Assembly (NCBI RefSeq): GCF_017571525.1
Contig: NZ_JAGETY010000005.1
Location: 279,311-343,310, forward strand
Direction of reading: 5' to 3'
Length of the DNA stretch: 64,000 nt
From: Hymenobacter sp. BT559
GTDB taxonomy: Bacteria > Bacteroidota > Bacteroidia > Cytophagales > Hymenobacteraceae
Shown here: positions 9,218-18,153 of the stretch, in pieces
Numbering within the stretch: the first letter of the stretch is position 1
Layout: the number at the start of each line of letters is the position of its first letter
The notes under the pieces: model-generated
The model's database searches: none
Told to the model about the DNA's origin: nothing
Seen by the model: the letters and a program-made list of their open reading frames with translations, nothing else
Position numbers and translations under genes: made by a program

Positions 9218-10453
9218 ATGGACCAACTAGCCCAGCCGGTACGCTTTCACGCCACGCGTGAGGCCACGGCTACCGCCCCACCGGCCCTCCTTTTTCAACC
9301 GCCCACCGAAGAGCAGCTGCTGCAGCAAGCCGAACGTGCCCTGCACCGCCAGCTTCCCCCACCTTCGGCGGCGCTGCAAGCCTGCGTCATTATCCCGGCC
9401 AAGGATGAGGCGACCACCCTGCCTGCCACCCTGGCCGCGCTGGCCGCCCAAACCACCCTGAGCGGCCAGGCCCTGCCTGCGGGCATGATAGAAGTAATTG
9501 TGCTGGCCAATAATTGCCTCGACCGCACGGCTGCTGCTGTGCGCCAGGCCGCCCGCCGCCACCCTAGCCTGGCCATTCATGTGGCCGAGGTGCAGCTGCC
9601 CCGCCCGCAGGCCCACGTGGGCCGTGCCCGGCGCCTGCTGCTCGACGAGGCTGCCCAGCGCTTAGAGCGTACCATTGGGCCTACCGGCGTGCTGCTCAGC
9701 ACCGATGCCGATACCTTAGTGGCTTCTACCTGGCTAGCCGCCACGCTGCGCGAAATCGAGAACGGCGCCGAAGCAGTGGGTGGCCGCATTCTAACCCAAA
9801 CGCCCGCCGACGTAGCGCCCTGCCCCGTGCGGCGCGTGCAGTTGCGCGACGCGGCCTACCGCGTGCTGCTGCGCCAGCTCGAAGATAAAATTGACCCCTG
9901 CACCGCCGACCGCTGGCCCTGCCACCACCAGCACTACGGGGCTAGCCTGGCCCTCACGGTGCGGGCCTACCGCCAGGTGGGCGGCCTGCCCGCTGTGCCC
10001 TACCTGGAAGATGAGCAGCTGTGGCAGCTGCTGTTGCAGCACGACCTGCCGGTGCGCCACAGCCCGCATGTGCAGGTATATACCTCGGCCCGTCGTTGTG
10101 GGCGCGTCGAGGTAGGCCTGTCGTGGCAGCTGCGCGAGTGGGAAAACCTGACCGCTCAGCAGCAGGAGCCGCTGGTGCCCTGCCCGCACGAGCTGGTGCG
10201 GGTGTGGCGGGCGCGCCGCCGCCTTCGTGCCTGGTGGCTGGCCGGTGCCCGCACCGCCGGCCCCGAGCTGACGCGGCTGGCCCGCGCCGTGGAGGTGCCC
10301 ATGAGCGATTTATTAAAGCAGGCGCGGGAGGCCGCTACTTTCGGCCGGTTTTGGCAGTGGGTAGAAACCACCCGCGGGGCGGTAATGCCTGTACCCCTGT
10401 CGGGGGCGCTGCGCGACCTGCGCGCCTACCTGCGCGACGGCATTTCGGCGTAG
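9218..10453 (+). CDS. Glycosyltransferase family 2 protein
   Basis: A 411-residue soluble glycosyltransferase. The GT-A start is ACVIIPAKDEATTLPATL (residues about 54-71), the metal-binding DxD is in LLSTDADTLV, and PYLEDEQLW supplies the acidic catalytic-base region. The roughly 50-residue N-terminal extension and the Arg-rich C-terminal 120 residues have no domain I recognise. It converges on a NodS-like methyltransferase, which follows a PIG-L deacetylase and an acyl-CoA dehydrogenase on the other strand. The same four families travel together in other bacteria, so it probably acts with them on one glycoconjugate or secondary metabolite, although it is not in their operon. Substrate unknown. 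Confidence 0.87.
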   Translation: MDQLAQPVRFHATREATATAPPALLFQPPTEEQLLQQAERALHRQLPPPSAALQACVIIPAKDEATTLPATLAALAAQTTLSGQALPAGMIEVIVLANNCLDRTAAAVRQAARRHPSLAIHVAEVQLPRPQAHVGRARRLLLDEAAQRLERTIGPTGVLLSTDADTLVASTWLAATLREIENGAEAVGGRILTQTPADVAPCPVRRVQLRDAAYRVLLRQLEDKIDPCTADRWPCHHQHYGASLALTVRAYRQVGGLPAVPYLEDEQLWQLLLQHDLPVRHSPHVQVYTSARRCGRVEVGLSWQLREWENLTAQQQEPLVPCPHELVRVWRARRRLRAWWLAGARTAGPELTRLARAVEVPMSDLLKQAREAATFGRFWQWVETTRGAVMPVPLSGALRDLRAYLRDGISA

Positions 10454-10469
10454 CTATGTGCCTTCTGCA

Positions 10470-10505
10470 CGGCCCGCGCACCTACTGTAGTGGGAGCGCG
10501 GGCCG
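10470..10505. terminator. Hairpin between converging genes, possible terminator
   Basis: A perfect 10-bp stem (10470-10479 with 10496-10505) lies 16 bases after the glycosyltransferase stop. It lacks a clear T run, so function as a terminator is uncertain. The remaining intergenic bases to 10710 show nothing else. Confidence 0.4.
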
Positions 10506-10710
10506 TTGGGCTTAAGAAAGCTTGCGTTCGGCTTAGGCCAATGCTAGGTGCAGTTTGTAGGGGCTAGGGGGTATTTTTAACCGCCTCTTCTTTATGGCCT
10601 ATGCTGCCCGGCCGGCTGGCGCGATGACTTTAATCGGAACCGCCTTGCAGGTGCCGCGCCAGGGCCTGGGCCCTCGGTGAATGGCGGGGCCAGCCCCGGC
10701 GTGAATACGG

Positions 10711-11313
10711 CTAGCCCGCCGTCCGCTCAAACAAATCGAGGCGGTAGTTGTCGGCGCGGTGGCCGTGCAGGTGGGCTAGCGGGCCACCGGGGGCGGCTTT
10801 TGCGAGGAAAAACGCGTGCACCTCGTCGCCGGTCTGAGGGTAGTCGGGCACTACGGGCGTCCAGTGCACCAGCAGCAGTTGGGCGCCGGCGGGCAGCGCG
10901 GCCAGCATCAGGTCGGCAGCGCGGGCCAGGTCGGCGGGCGCCCAGTAGTAGCCCACCTCAGAAAGCAAAATCAAGTCGAACTGCCCCTCGGGAAACTCGG
11001 CGGGTACTTGCATTTTCCGCAGCGCTACCTGCGGTAAGCCGGCGCAGCGCTGGCGGGCCTGGGCCAGCGCCGCTTCGCTCACATCTACGCTCAGCAGGTG
11101 CCCGCAGCGCAGCGCCAGCTGGGCCGTGAGCACCCCGATAGAGCTGCCTATTTCAAACGCCCGCTCGTAGCGCGGTAGTGTAAGCGCCGCTAGGGTATCC
11201 TGATACTTGGCGCGCTCGTAGGGGCTGCTGGCGAAGGCCCAGGGGTCGTGGCTAGCCCGGTACACATCGTCGAAATAACCAGGATTCAAGGTATTGGGTT
11301 GGTTTGTATTCAT
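10711..11313 (-). CDS. Class I SAM-dependent methyltransferase, NodS-like
   Basis: A 200-residue methyltransferase. The N-terminal stretch NPGYFDDVYRASHDPWAF is typical of the NodS family, which in rhizobia N-methylates a deacetylated chito-oligosaccharide. The SAM-binding motif I is FEIGSSIGVLTAQLA, followed by LLSVDVSEAAL (acidic end of beta 2) and DLILLSEVGYYW (motif IV region). Its ATG overlaps the stop of the PIG-L deacetylase by four bases (ATGA), so the two are translationally coupled. Coupling of an N-deacetylase to a NodS-like methyltransferase suggests methylation of an amine freed by PIG-L. That step is inference; the family is secure. Confidence 0.85.
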   Translation of the reverse strand: MNTNQPNTLNPGYFDDVYRASHDPWAFASSPYERAKYQDTLAALTLPRYERAFEIGSSIGVLTAQLALRCGHLLSVDVSEAALAQARQRCAGLPQVALRKMQVPAEFPEGQFDLILLSEVGYYWAPADLARAADLMLAALPAGAQLLLVHWTPVVPDYPQTGDEVHAFFLAKAAPGGPLAHLHGHRADNYRLDLFERTAG

Positions 11314-12059
11314 GCAGAGATGGGAGAAGGTGCTTCGATAAAAACCTCGGTGGGCTGGGCAAAATGCGCCAGCATGTGCTCGGATAATAAAAAGCCGCTC
11401 GAGTCGTCAGTGATGACACCCGGCGCCAGCTGCGAGCGGTGCGCCGCGATGGCCCGCTGCTTCTGGGCCAGCACCGGCCCAATGTCGAGCCGAAAGCCCT
11501 GGCCCTCGTGGGGCTGGGGCAGGTCGGCGGGGGCGGCGCGCTCCCAGGCCCACACCACGTATTCGAGGCGGCGCGGAGGCTGGGGCAGGCTAGCCAGCGC
11601 GGCAGCCGTGAGGCGGCTGGTGGCGCGGTGGTCGGGGTGCGGGTCGCGCCGCCAGGGCACGAGCACCGTATCGGCCTGCTGCTCCGTGATAAAATCGGCC
11701 AGGCGGGCAGCGGCCTTGTCAAAGGCCGAGCCCTCGCTGGGCACCTCGCTGTCGGGCAGGCCCAGGTACAGCACGTTATGTTCGTCTACGTTCAGCACGG
11801 CCAGGGCGTGGCGCAGCTCGGCGTAGCGCAGCTCGCGCCGGGCAACGGGCGAAAAATCAACGGAGTGCGGGTGCGACATTGTGCCATCGCTGACCTGCAC
11901 GGCGGCCACCGGCTGGCCGGCCTGGCGCAGTAGGGCCAGCAGCCCGCCGCAGCCCAGGGCCTCATCATCGGGGTGCGGAATAACGATAACCGTGCGGCCC
12001 AGCGTGGCAGCGTAGCTGGCCGGGCGCAGCGGGTAAGCTTCAAAAGGAAGAGCAGACAT
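11310..12059 (-). CDS. PIG-L family N-acetylglucosaminyl deacetylase-like protein
   Basis: A zinc-dependent amidase of the LmbE/PIG-L family (249 residues). The metal site is visible as IPHPDDEALGCGG (HPDDE) near the N terminus and RRDPHPDHRATSRL later. Family members remove an acetyl group from GlcNAc-type sugars. It follows the acyl-CoA dehydrogenase by about 170 bases and overlaps the methyltransferase start. The 12060-12228 gap shows no clear terminator, so all three may be one transcript. The combination with glycosyltransferase and methyltransferase points to sugar-amine modification. Confidence 0.9.
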   Translation of the reverse strand: MSALPFEAYPLRPASYAATLGRTVIVIPHPDDEALGCGGLLALLRQAGQPVAAVQVSDGTMSHPHSVDFSPVARRELRYAELRHALAVLNVDEHNVLYLGLPDSEVPSEGSAFDKAAARLADFITEQQADTVLVPWRRDPHPDHRATSRLTAAALASLPQPPRRLEYVVWAWERAAPADLPQPHEGQGFRLDIGPVLAQKQRAIAAHRSQLAPGVITDDSSGFLLSEHMLAHFAQPTEVFIEAPSPISA

Positions 12060-12228
12060 AAGGACAAGCAGACGGCGCCAAAACCGGCGTTAGCACCATT
12101 CCTTACGCGGTTTAGGGCCAGAATGGCTGCAAAAAAGCCCGACGGCAGGTAGCTGTTGGCAGTTTCAGCAAGTAGCCAGCCGACTTAGCTAGGAGAATAG
12201 CCGAGCTTATGCCGGCCCGCTCACGCGG

Positions 12229-13512
12229 CTAAAACAGCTGATACGCGGGTTTGTCAGACGCTAGCGCAAAGCGACCCAGGTCGGCCAGCGCGGCATCGGG
12301 GGCGGGCTGGCGCAGGTAGTGGGTGAGGTCGCGGTGCAGGCGCTCGAAGGGCTCGGGCTGGAGCAGCCCGCGGGCGCCCACGCTGCGCTCGGCCAGGCGC
12401 AGGGTTTTCAGGCAAATCTCTTCGGTTGTGGCGCGCAGGGCGTTTACGTAGGCCGCCAGGGCCTCGGCGCGGGCCGGAGTGAGCGGCTCGGTAGGCGTGG
12501 CGGGCAGGGCAGCCACCTCGGCGGCGCCGCGCAGCCAGCGCTGGCCGGTTTCGTGCAGGGCCAGCAGCTCGCCCAGGCGCTGGCGCTGGTAGGGGTCGTC
12601 GGTGCGGCCGAGGCGGCGCAAAAAGCGGCGGGCCTCGTCGAGCACGGCGGCGGCCCCGCCAAGCTGCACGGCCGCGAAGCGCGCGGCCCCACCCCCAAAC
12701 CACGGCGCCCGGTAATAATCGTTGGGCTTACCAATAAGGTCCTCGGTCCCGATGGCTAGCCCCGTCACCTCGGCCCGGAAGCTCGCCGTGGCCCGCATGC
12801 CCAGTGGCCGCCAAAAGCTGTGGTCCAGTACCGGGGGCTGCTCATCGGCGCGCAGCAGCACCAGCTGCCAGCCAGTGGCCGGCGTTGGTGGCGCCGGCAC
12901 GGCCGGTCGCAATGGGCCTTGGTCAAGGCGCACGGCGGGCGCCAGTGGGGCTAGCAGGGCCCCCGTAAGCACCGGCCGGGTAATATGCCCCGCGCCCGAG
13001 GCAAACGTTTTGGCTCCGCGCAGGCGGTAGCGGCCGGGCGCGTCAGCCAGGGGCTCCAGGCGTACGCCATCGGCCGGGTTTTCGGTGTTCCACACGCCAA
13101 ACAGGTGGCCGGAGCGGGCATCGGCGGCGGCGCGGGCTAATTGCGCCGGACTGCCAAAGCAGCGAATAAGCAGCAGCGCATTCACGTGGCCTTCCCAGAG
13201 CCGGCCCACTGCCAGGTTGCCTCGCCCCACGTGGTAGAGCGCTTGCAGCAGGGCTAGCGAGGCCCCCGGTTCGCCCAGGCCCGCCCCACCCAGGCTGGCA
13301 GGCAAGGCAGCCGTGAGCAAGCCAGCCTCGCGCAGCCAGCCCATTTCCTGGCTCGGAAAGCCGCCCACGGTATCGGTGGCGGGGGCCTGGGCCAGCAGGC
13401 GAGGGGCTAGCTGGGCGGCTGTCGCCACCATGCCCGCTGGGGTAGGTGCGGCGGGCGTAGCCACTTCGGTGGACGCGTAAGTGGGTTGGTCGGCGGGCGT
13501 GAAATCGGTCAT
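12229..13512 (-). CDS. Acyl-CoA dehydrogenase-like flavoprotein
   Basis: A 427-residue member of the acyl-CoA dehydrogenase superfamily. Visible parts are the N-terminal helical domain (MGWLREAGLLTAALPASLGGAGLG), the middle beta domain (YRLRGAKTFASGAGHITRPVL) and the C-terminal helical bundle (ERSVGARGLLQPEPFERLHRDLTHYLRQPAPDA). The catalytic Glu of short-chain enzymes is not obvious, so the reaction may differ from fatty-acid oxidation. ATG 13512 was chosen over a TTG eight codons upstream. As the first gene before PIG-L and NodS-like genes, it may oxidise an intermediate of the same unknown pathway. Confidence 0.82.
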   Translation of the reverse strand: MTDFTPADQPTYASTEVATPAAPTPAGMVATAAQLAPRLLAQAPATDTVGGFPSQEMGWLREAGLLTAALPASLGGAGLGEPGASLALLQALYHVGRGNLAVGRLWEGHVNALLLIRCFGSPAQLARAAADARSGHLFGVWNTENPADGVRLEPLADAPGRYRLRGAKTFASGAGHITRPVLTGALLAPLAPAVRLDQGPLRPAVPAPPTPATGWQLVLLRADEQPPVLDHSFWRPLGMRATASFRAEVTGLAIGTEDLIGKPNDYYRAPWFGGGAARFAAVQLGGAAAVLDEARRFLRRLGRTDDPYQRQRLGELLALHETGQRWLRGAAEVAALPATPTEPLTPARAEALAAYVNALRATTEEICLKTLRLAERSVGARGLLQPEPFERLHRDLTHYLRQPAPDAALADLGRFALASDKPAYQLF

Positions 13513-13644
13513 TAAGTCAGGCGCAAACGTGAGCAAACGGTTAAGCTAGCTTAACTCCAAACCGCGCAGGTAAGTTGCCAAGCGCGCAGTAGCGGCGGCG
13601 TTATGTTTTTGAAAAAAAGCCGCCGAGGCCCCCGGCAGCGGGGC

Positions 13645-13652
13645 TACCTTTG
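13645..13652 (+). promoter_or_regulatory. Bacteroidota -7 box (TACCTTTG) for purH
   Basis: An exact TAnnTTTG match about 93 bases before purH ATG. No clear TTG was seen at the -33 position. Confidence 0.5.
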
Positions 13653-13745
13653 TGGCGCCACACCCTTACCGCGGTTGGCCGGGTAGGGGCGAGGCAGCTT
13701 TTGCACTCCGCACAGCATCGAACCCCCTAAACTTTACCCCTACCT

Positions 13746-15290
13746 ATGTCTGCCGCTCGCCCCATTCGCGCCGCCCTGCTCTCCGTGTACCACAAAGACC
13801 GGCTGGCCCCGCTGGTAGCCACTTTGCGCCGCCTTGGCGTCACGCTCTATTCTACGGGCGGCACCCAGCAATTTCTCGAAGAGCAAGGCGCTGAAGTAAC
13901 TGCCGTTGAAGACCTCACAGGCTTTCCCGAAGTATTTGGCGGCCGTGTGAAGACCTTGCACCCCAAGGTATTTGGTGGCATCCTGCACCGCCGCCACGAG
14001 GCCAGCGACCTGGCCCAGGCTGAGCAGCACGGCATTCCGCCCATCGACCTGGTAGTGGTCGATTTGTACCCGTTTGAGGAAACCGTAGCTAGCGGTGCCC
14101 CCGAGCAGGACGTGATTGAGAAAATCGACATCGGGGGCATCGCCCTGCTGCGCGCCGCCGCCAAAAACTACCGCGACGTGCTGGTAGTAAGCTCGCGCGA
14201 CCAATACGAGGCCGTGACCCAGCTGCTCGAAGAAACGAACGGTAGCCCCAGCTACGACGACCGCCGCCGCTACGCCGCCGCGGCCTTTGCGGCCACCAGC
14301 CACTACGATACCGAGATTTTCAAGTACGTGAGCCAGGGCACCGGGCTGGCAGCGGCTAGCCCCGTCACCAGTCCCCAAGGCACCGCCACCCCGCTGCGCT
14401 ACGGCGAAAACCCGCACCAGGCCGGCTCGTTCATCGGCGACCTGGGCGCGCTGTTCGACCAGCTGCACGGCAAGCAGCTGAGCTACAACAACCTCGTGGA
14501 CGTGGACGCTGCTGTGCAGCTCATGCGCGAGTTTCCGGCCGATGGCGCACCCGCCGTGGCTATCCTCAAGCACACCAATGCCTGCGGTGTGGCCCAGGCC
14601 GCCAGTCTGCACGAGGCCTATACCAATGCCCTGGCCTGCGACCCGGTGTCGGCCTTCGGCGGTGTCATTATTGTGAACAAGGAAGTAGACCTGGCCACGG
14701 CCCAGGAGCTGAACAAGCTGTTCTTTGAGGTGCTTATCGCACCCAGCTTTGCCGAAGATGCCCTGCCGGTGCTGCAAAGCAAGAAAAACCGCATTCTGCT
14801 GCGCCAGAAGCCGGTGAGCCTACCCAATAAGCTGTTCAAAACCCTGCTCAACGGCGTGATTGAGCAAGACGCCGACCTGCAAACCGAAACGGCCAAGGAC
14901 TTCCGCACTGTCACCAAATCGGCCCCTAGCCCCGACGAAACGGCTGCTCTGGAGTTTGCCCTCAAAATCTGCAAGCACACCAAGAGCAATACCATCGTGC
15001 TGGCCCGCCCCGGCCAGCTGCTCGCCTCGGGCGTGGGCCAGACCTCGCGCGTCGATGCGCTACGCCAGGCCATCGAAAAGGCTGGCAGCTTCGGCTTCGA
15101 CCTGCACGGCGCCGTGATGGCTTCCGACGCGTTCTTCCCCTTCCCCGACTGCGTGGAGATTGCCGGTGCGGCCGGCATCCGGGCCGTGGTGCAGCCCGGC
15201 GGCTCCATCAAAGACCAGGACTCGATTGACGCCTGCGACCGCCTCGGCATGGCCATGATGCTGACCGGCGTGCGCCACTTCAAGCACTAG
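13746..15290 (+). CDS. purH: Bifunctional AICAR transformylase / IMP cyclohydrolase
   Basis: Catalyses the last two steps of de novo purine synthesis: formylation of AICAR with 10-formyl-tetrahydrofolate, then ring closure to IMP. At 514 residues it has the standard length. The N-terminal MGS-like cyclohydrolase domain has LYSTGGTQQFLEEQG and GRVKTLHPKVFGGIL. The transformylase domain has LRYGENPHQAGSFIG and ILKHTNACGVAQA, where Lys-His (about residues 274-275) are the known catalytic pair. The C-terminal end (ASDAFFPFPDCVEIA, QPGGSIKDQDSIDACD, MMLTGVRHFKH) is canonical. It is flanked by its own promoter box and a very strong terminator, so it is a single-gene unit. Confidence 0.98.
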   Translation: MSAARPIRAALLSVYHKDRLAPLVATLRRLGVTLYSTGGTQQFLEEQGAEVTAVEDLTGFPEVFGGRVKTLHPKVFGGILHRRHEASDLAQAEQHGIPPIDLVVVDLYPFEETVASGAPEQDVIEKIDIGGIALLRAAAKNYRDVLVVSSRDQYEAVTQLLEETNGSPSYDDRRRYAAAAFAATSHYDTEIFKYVSQGTGLAAASPVTSPQGTATPLRYGENPHQAGSFIGDLGALFDQLHGKQLSYNNLVDVDAAVQLMREFPADGAPAVAILKHTNACGVAQAASLHEAYTNALACDPVSAFGGVIIVNKEVDLATAQELNKLFFEVLIAPSFAEDALPVLQSKKNRILLRQKPVSLPNKLFKTLLNGVIEQDADLQTETAKDFRTVTKSAPSPDETAALEFALKICKHTKSNTIVLARPGQLLASGVGQTSRVDALRQAIEKAGSFGFDLHGAVMASDAFFPFPDCVEIAGAAGIRAVVQPGGSIKDQDSIDACDRLGMAMMLTGVRHFKH

Positions 15291-15304
15291 TCAATACTGC
15301 TTAA

Positions 15305-15361
15305 TAGCTAAAAAAGAACGTCCTGCTGCGCTTGGTGCAGCAGGACGTTCTTTTTTAGCTA
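15305..15361 (+). terminator. Strong intrinsic terminator after purH
   Basis: A perfect 25-bp stem (15305-15329 with 15337-15361), 7-base loop GCTTGGT, with A6 and T6 runs inside the stem. It serves purH and probably also the sulfur operon arriving from the right. Confidence 0.93.
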
Positions 15362-15395
15362 ATTATGTATCGTACGCGTATGCTGCGCTTGCCCG

Positions 15396-15914
15396 CTAGG
15401 GGTGTACAATGGCCCAGCCCTCGGCTTGGCGAATAATAAGCTCGCCGTTGCCGGTGGGCACTACCGAGATATAGGGCAGCATATCGGCCTTGGTGAGCTT
15501 ATAGGCGTTCATCGAGTTCTGGCACTGCGCCAGAATGACGCCCGCCCGCTGCAAAACCAGCACATCGGCCTCGTAGGGCTGGTCTTTCTTGAATACCACT
15601 GTGCCGCCGCTAAACACCACCAGCTCCAGTTCCAGCTTGCCCTTGAGGCGCGGGTCGTTGAGGGCGTTCTGCATATTGTGCAGCGTTTTGCTGATGAGCT
15701 TGGGGTCGTCGCTATCGAGCTGATACACGGCTCGGTAGTGTGCCTTGGTAGCCGGCGTGCCGGTAAACTGCGCGGCCTTGGCGGCCATGGCCGCATCGGG
15801 TGCGGGCAGGGCCGGGGCGGGGCTAGCGGTAGGCGGAGCGGGCGCGGTTTGAGCCTGGGCCGTGGCGGCGCCCAGCAGGAGGCTAGCCAGCAGAAAGCGG
15901 GAAAAAACAGTCAT
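15396..15914 (-). CDS. Exported DsrE/DsrF-like sulfur-relay family protein
   Basis: A 172-residue protein with a signal peptide (MTVFSRFLLASLLLGAATAQA) and an Ala/Pro-rich linker, then a DsrE-type domain. Family features are MQNALNDPRLKGKLELELVVFSGG split over two strands, ADVLVLQRAGVILAQCQNSM with a conserved Cys, and the ISVVPTGNGELIIRQAEGW end. DsrE-like proteins bind persulfide sulfur on a Cys. Export is typical of the periplasmic subgroup. It starts 11 bases after the cytochrome gene ends and is the last gene of a reduced-sulfur operon, so a role as periplasmic sulfur carrier or acceptor is likely. A longer frame upstream overlaps the cytochrome and was rejected. Confidence 0.82.
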   Translation of the reverse strand: MTVFSRFLLASLLLGAATAQAQTAPAPPTASPAPALPAPDAAMAAKAAQFTGTPATKAHYRAVYQLDSDDPKLISKTLHNMQNALNDPRLKGKLELELVVFSGGTVVFKKDQPYEADVLVLQRAGVILAQCQNSMNAYKLTKADMLPYISVVPTGNGELIIRQAEGWAIVHP

Positions 15915-15925
15915 TACAACGAAGG

Positions 15926-16981
15926 TTAGTGGGCTAGGTCGGGGTGAGCGGCCGCAATGGGCTGAAACGGCCCGTACTTGTGCTGGCGCGCCGAAAAGCC
16001 GTCGGTATACGGGCCGAAGGGGTGGTCGATGGGCTTCTGGCGCAGGTCGGGCCAGTCGTGGGGCGTGGGCCGGTGCGGGCGGGGCTGCGAATTGATAAAC
16101 GCAGCCACGTCCCAGGCCTGGGCATCGGTGAGCTGCGGGCGGTCGAAGGTGGCGCCGTAGGGCATGGCCGCCTTCGCATAGCGGGCCAGGCTGCTGAGGC
16201 GGTAGAGGCCCGCCGCATCGGTGTAGCTGCCAGGCCCCCACAGCGGCGGATATTGGTAGCCGCGCCCATCGGGTGCAGGCTGGCCCTGGCCGCTAGGGCC
16301 ATGGCAGCTCTGGCACTTGGCTGCGTACACCGCCCGGCCCACCACCGGGTCGGCGGCCCTGGGTAGGTAGGCCAGCTTGGTGAGGCCGGTGCCGTACACC
16401 TTCTTACCCTTAGCAATGCCCTGGCCCAGCCAGGCGAGGTAGGCCACCAGCGCGCGCTGCTCGCGGCTGCCGGCCGGCAGGGCGCGGCCGTTGAGGCTGC
16501 GCTCGATGCAGTCAGTCACGCGCCGGTCGATGCCCTCCACGGTGCCCGAGCGGGCGCGCAGCTTGGGGTAGGTGGCGGCCACGGCCAGGTAGTTGTTGGC
16601 AAAGCCCCGGGTGCCGGCGTCGAGGTGGCAATTCTGGCAGTTCATGCCGTTGGTATAGTGCCCCGCCGTGCCGCTAGGCCCCAAATACTGCGCTGTGTGG
16701 GCCACCAGCGCCCGCCCGTAGCGAATGTCAGCACCCAGCGCCGTGCGCGGAATAGTAGCCGTATCGGGGGCCGCATAAGCCGGCCGGTGGTAGCTGCCGG
16801 GCGGAGGCGGGCCGTCAGCAGCTTCGGTGGCCAGGGCCGGACGCGCAGTAGGCTGCGCCGGCCAGCACACCTGGCTCAGGGCCCAGGCCACGAGCAGCCC
16901 GCCCCCCGCCGCGGCCAGCAGGAGCCAGCGCGCCAGCCGGGCTAGCCGGGGGCCATGGTCGGGAGGAAGGGCAGCAGACAT
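15926..16981 (-). CDS. Dihaem cytochrome c, TsdA (thiosulfate dehydrogenase)-like
   Basis: A membrane-anchored periplasmic dihaem cytochrome c of 351 residues. The N-terminal helix (LARWLLLAAAGGGLLVAW) has no obvious cleavage site. Two haem sites are present: CQNCH and CQSCH. The first domain has TNGMNCQNCHLDAGTRGF and, 39 residues after its His, RVTDCIERSLNGRALP. This layout matches TsdA, where a Cys at about this distance is the unusual axial haem ligand and where thiosulfate is oxidised to tetrathionate. The second domain is an ordinary class I cytochrome (CHGPSGQGQ, AMPYGATF with a candidate Met ligand). Neighbours are YeeE transport proteins, a persulfide-dioxygenase-like enzyme and DsrE. 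The family call is good; tetrathionate formation is inference. Confidence 0.83.
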   Translation of the reverse strand: MSAALPPDHGPRLARLARWLLLAAAGGGLLVAWALSQVCWPAQPTARPALATEAADGPPPPGSYHRPAYAAPDTATIPRTALGADIRYGRALVAHTAQYLGPSGTAGHYTNGMNCQNCHLDAGTRGFANNYLAVAATYPKLRARSGTVEGIDRRVTDCIERSLNGRALPAGSREQRALVAYLAWLGQGIAKGKKVYGTGLTKLAYLPRAADPVVGRAVYAAKCQSCHGPSGQGQPAPDGRGYQYPPLWGPGSYTDAAGLYRLSSLARYAKAAMPYGATFDRPQLTDAQAWDVAAFINSQPRPHRPTPHDWPDLRQKPIDHPFGPYTDGFSARQHKYGPFQPIAAAHPDLAH

Positions 16982-17041
16982 TGCCGAGGAGGGCGCTGAT
17001 TTTCAGCGGGAAAGTTAAGTGGTAAAATGCGGCGGGTGCCG

Positions 17042-17449
17042 CTAGGGTAGCCGTTCGCGCAGGGCACTATAGGTCCAGGTGCCAGCCAGGGCGGCCAGGA
17101 TGAGCACTGCCGCCGCGCCCACGCCACTGCCCAGCTGCGCAAACATAGGGCCGGGGCACGCCCCGGTGAGCGCCCAGCCCAGCCCAAACAGCAGCCCGCC
17201 TATCCACACGCCGGGGCTGTAGCGCTTATCGGCCAGCCGGATTTCTTCGCCGCTGATAGTCTTGATACTATACCGCTTGATGAGCTGAATGGACAGCATC
17301 CCGACCACAATGGCCGAGCCGATGATGCCGTACATATGGAAGGCCTGGAAGCGGAACATCTCCTGAATCCGAAACCAGCTGATAACCTCGCTCTTGGTGA
17401 GAACGATGCCAAACAAGGTGCCGAGCCCCAGGTAGTTAAGGTTCTTCAT
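17042..17449 (-). CDS. YeeE/YedE-type sulfur transporter, C-terminal half (DUF6691-like)
   Basis: A 135-residue membrane protein with four predicted helices. The signature is GLGWALTGACPGPMFAQLGSG spread over residues about 88-108, with the conserved Cys of the YeeE/YedE (TsuA) thiosulfate-transport family. It begins six bases after the N-terminal-half gene ends, so the two make up one split transporter, an arrangement common in Bacteroidota. It precedes the cytochrome by about 60 bases. Uptake or export of thiosulfate or another sulfane compound is likely but the direction cannot be read from sequence. Confidence 0.85.
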   Translation of the reverse strand: MKNLNYLGLGTLFGIVLTKSEVISWFRIQEMFRFQAFHMYGIIGSAIVVGMLSIQLIKRYSIKTISGEEIRLADKRYSPGVWIGGLLFGLGWALTGACPGPMFAQLGSGVGAAAVLILAALAGTWTYSALRERLP

Positions 17450-17455
17450 ACTAGC

Positions 17456-18019
17456 CTAGCCGAACAGCAGTGGATAAATAACCCAGGTCATCAGCAGCCC
17501 ACCCGCAAAGAAGCCGACCACTGCCACCAGCGACACCCATTGCAGGTTGGACAGCCCCGAAATGGCGTGGCCCGAGGTGCAGCCGCCCGCGTAGCGCGTG
17601 CCGAAGCCCACCAGAAAGCCCCCGAGCACCAGAAACACCCACCCGCGCCAGTTGGCCAGGTTATCGAGCGCAAATAGCTCGCGCGGCAGCAGGCCCGTGA
17701 AGTCAGTGAGGTGCAGCTGGGTGCGCAGGTCGTGCACCGTGGCCGGCGAGATGGCCACCGCTGCCGGGTGCCCCAGCAGACGGTAGCCCACGAAGCCCCC
17801 TAGCACGATGCCCAGCACAAACCACAGGTTCCAGGCCTCGGCGCGCCAGTTGTAGTGCAAAAAAGGAATGCCCGCCGGCACGCAGGCCGCACACACGTGG
17901 CGCAGCGCACTGCTGATGCCCAGCGCCCTATTGCCGAGCAGCAGCAGCGCCGGCACCGTGAGGCCAATGAGCGGCCCGGCCACGTACCAGGGCCAGGGTT
18001 GTCGCAGAAAATCAAGCAT
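17456..18019 (-). CDS. YeeE/YedE-type sulfur transporter, N-terminal half
   Basis: A 187-residue membrane protein with a YeeE/YedE core. [20 protein letters not shown] carries the conserved Cys that faces the pore in the thiosulfate transporter TsuA, and a hydrophobic helix ends the protein. An extra Cys pair lies near residue 40 ([13 protein letters not shown]). ATG 18019 was preferred to an upstream start at 18043 because hydrophobic sequence begins there. It pairs with the next gene to rebuild a full transporter. A 134-base gap separates it from the upstream rhodanese/MBL gene, so an internal promoter is possible. Confidence 0.85.
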   Translation of the reverse strand: MLDFLRQPWPWYVAGPLIGLTVPALLLLGNRALGISSALRHVCAACVPAGIPFLHYNWRAEAWNLWFVLGIVLGGFVGYRLLGHPAAVAISPATVHDLRTQLHLTDFTGLLPRELFALDNLANWRGWVFLVLGGFLVGFGTRYAGGCTSGHAISGLSNLQWVSLVAVVGFFAGGLLMTWVIYPLLFG

Positions 18020-18153
18020 AAACGAAAGCCAGGCCCCACCCATAGGCTGGCCCCGCGGCGCCTTGCGTAGGCGTCGGGATGGCCGAACGGGGTAGGGGTT
18101 AACCTTGTGATTATAAAGGGAATAAAAAGCCGACTGTTAGAGATGGCCTGGCG

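Noticed and set aside
10470..10505. Strong terminator claim
   Set aside because: The stem is perfect but lacks a T run, so it is listed only as a possible terminator.
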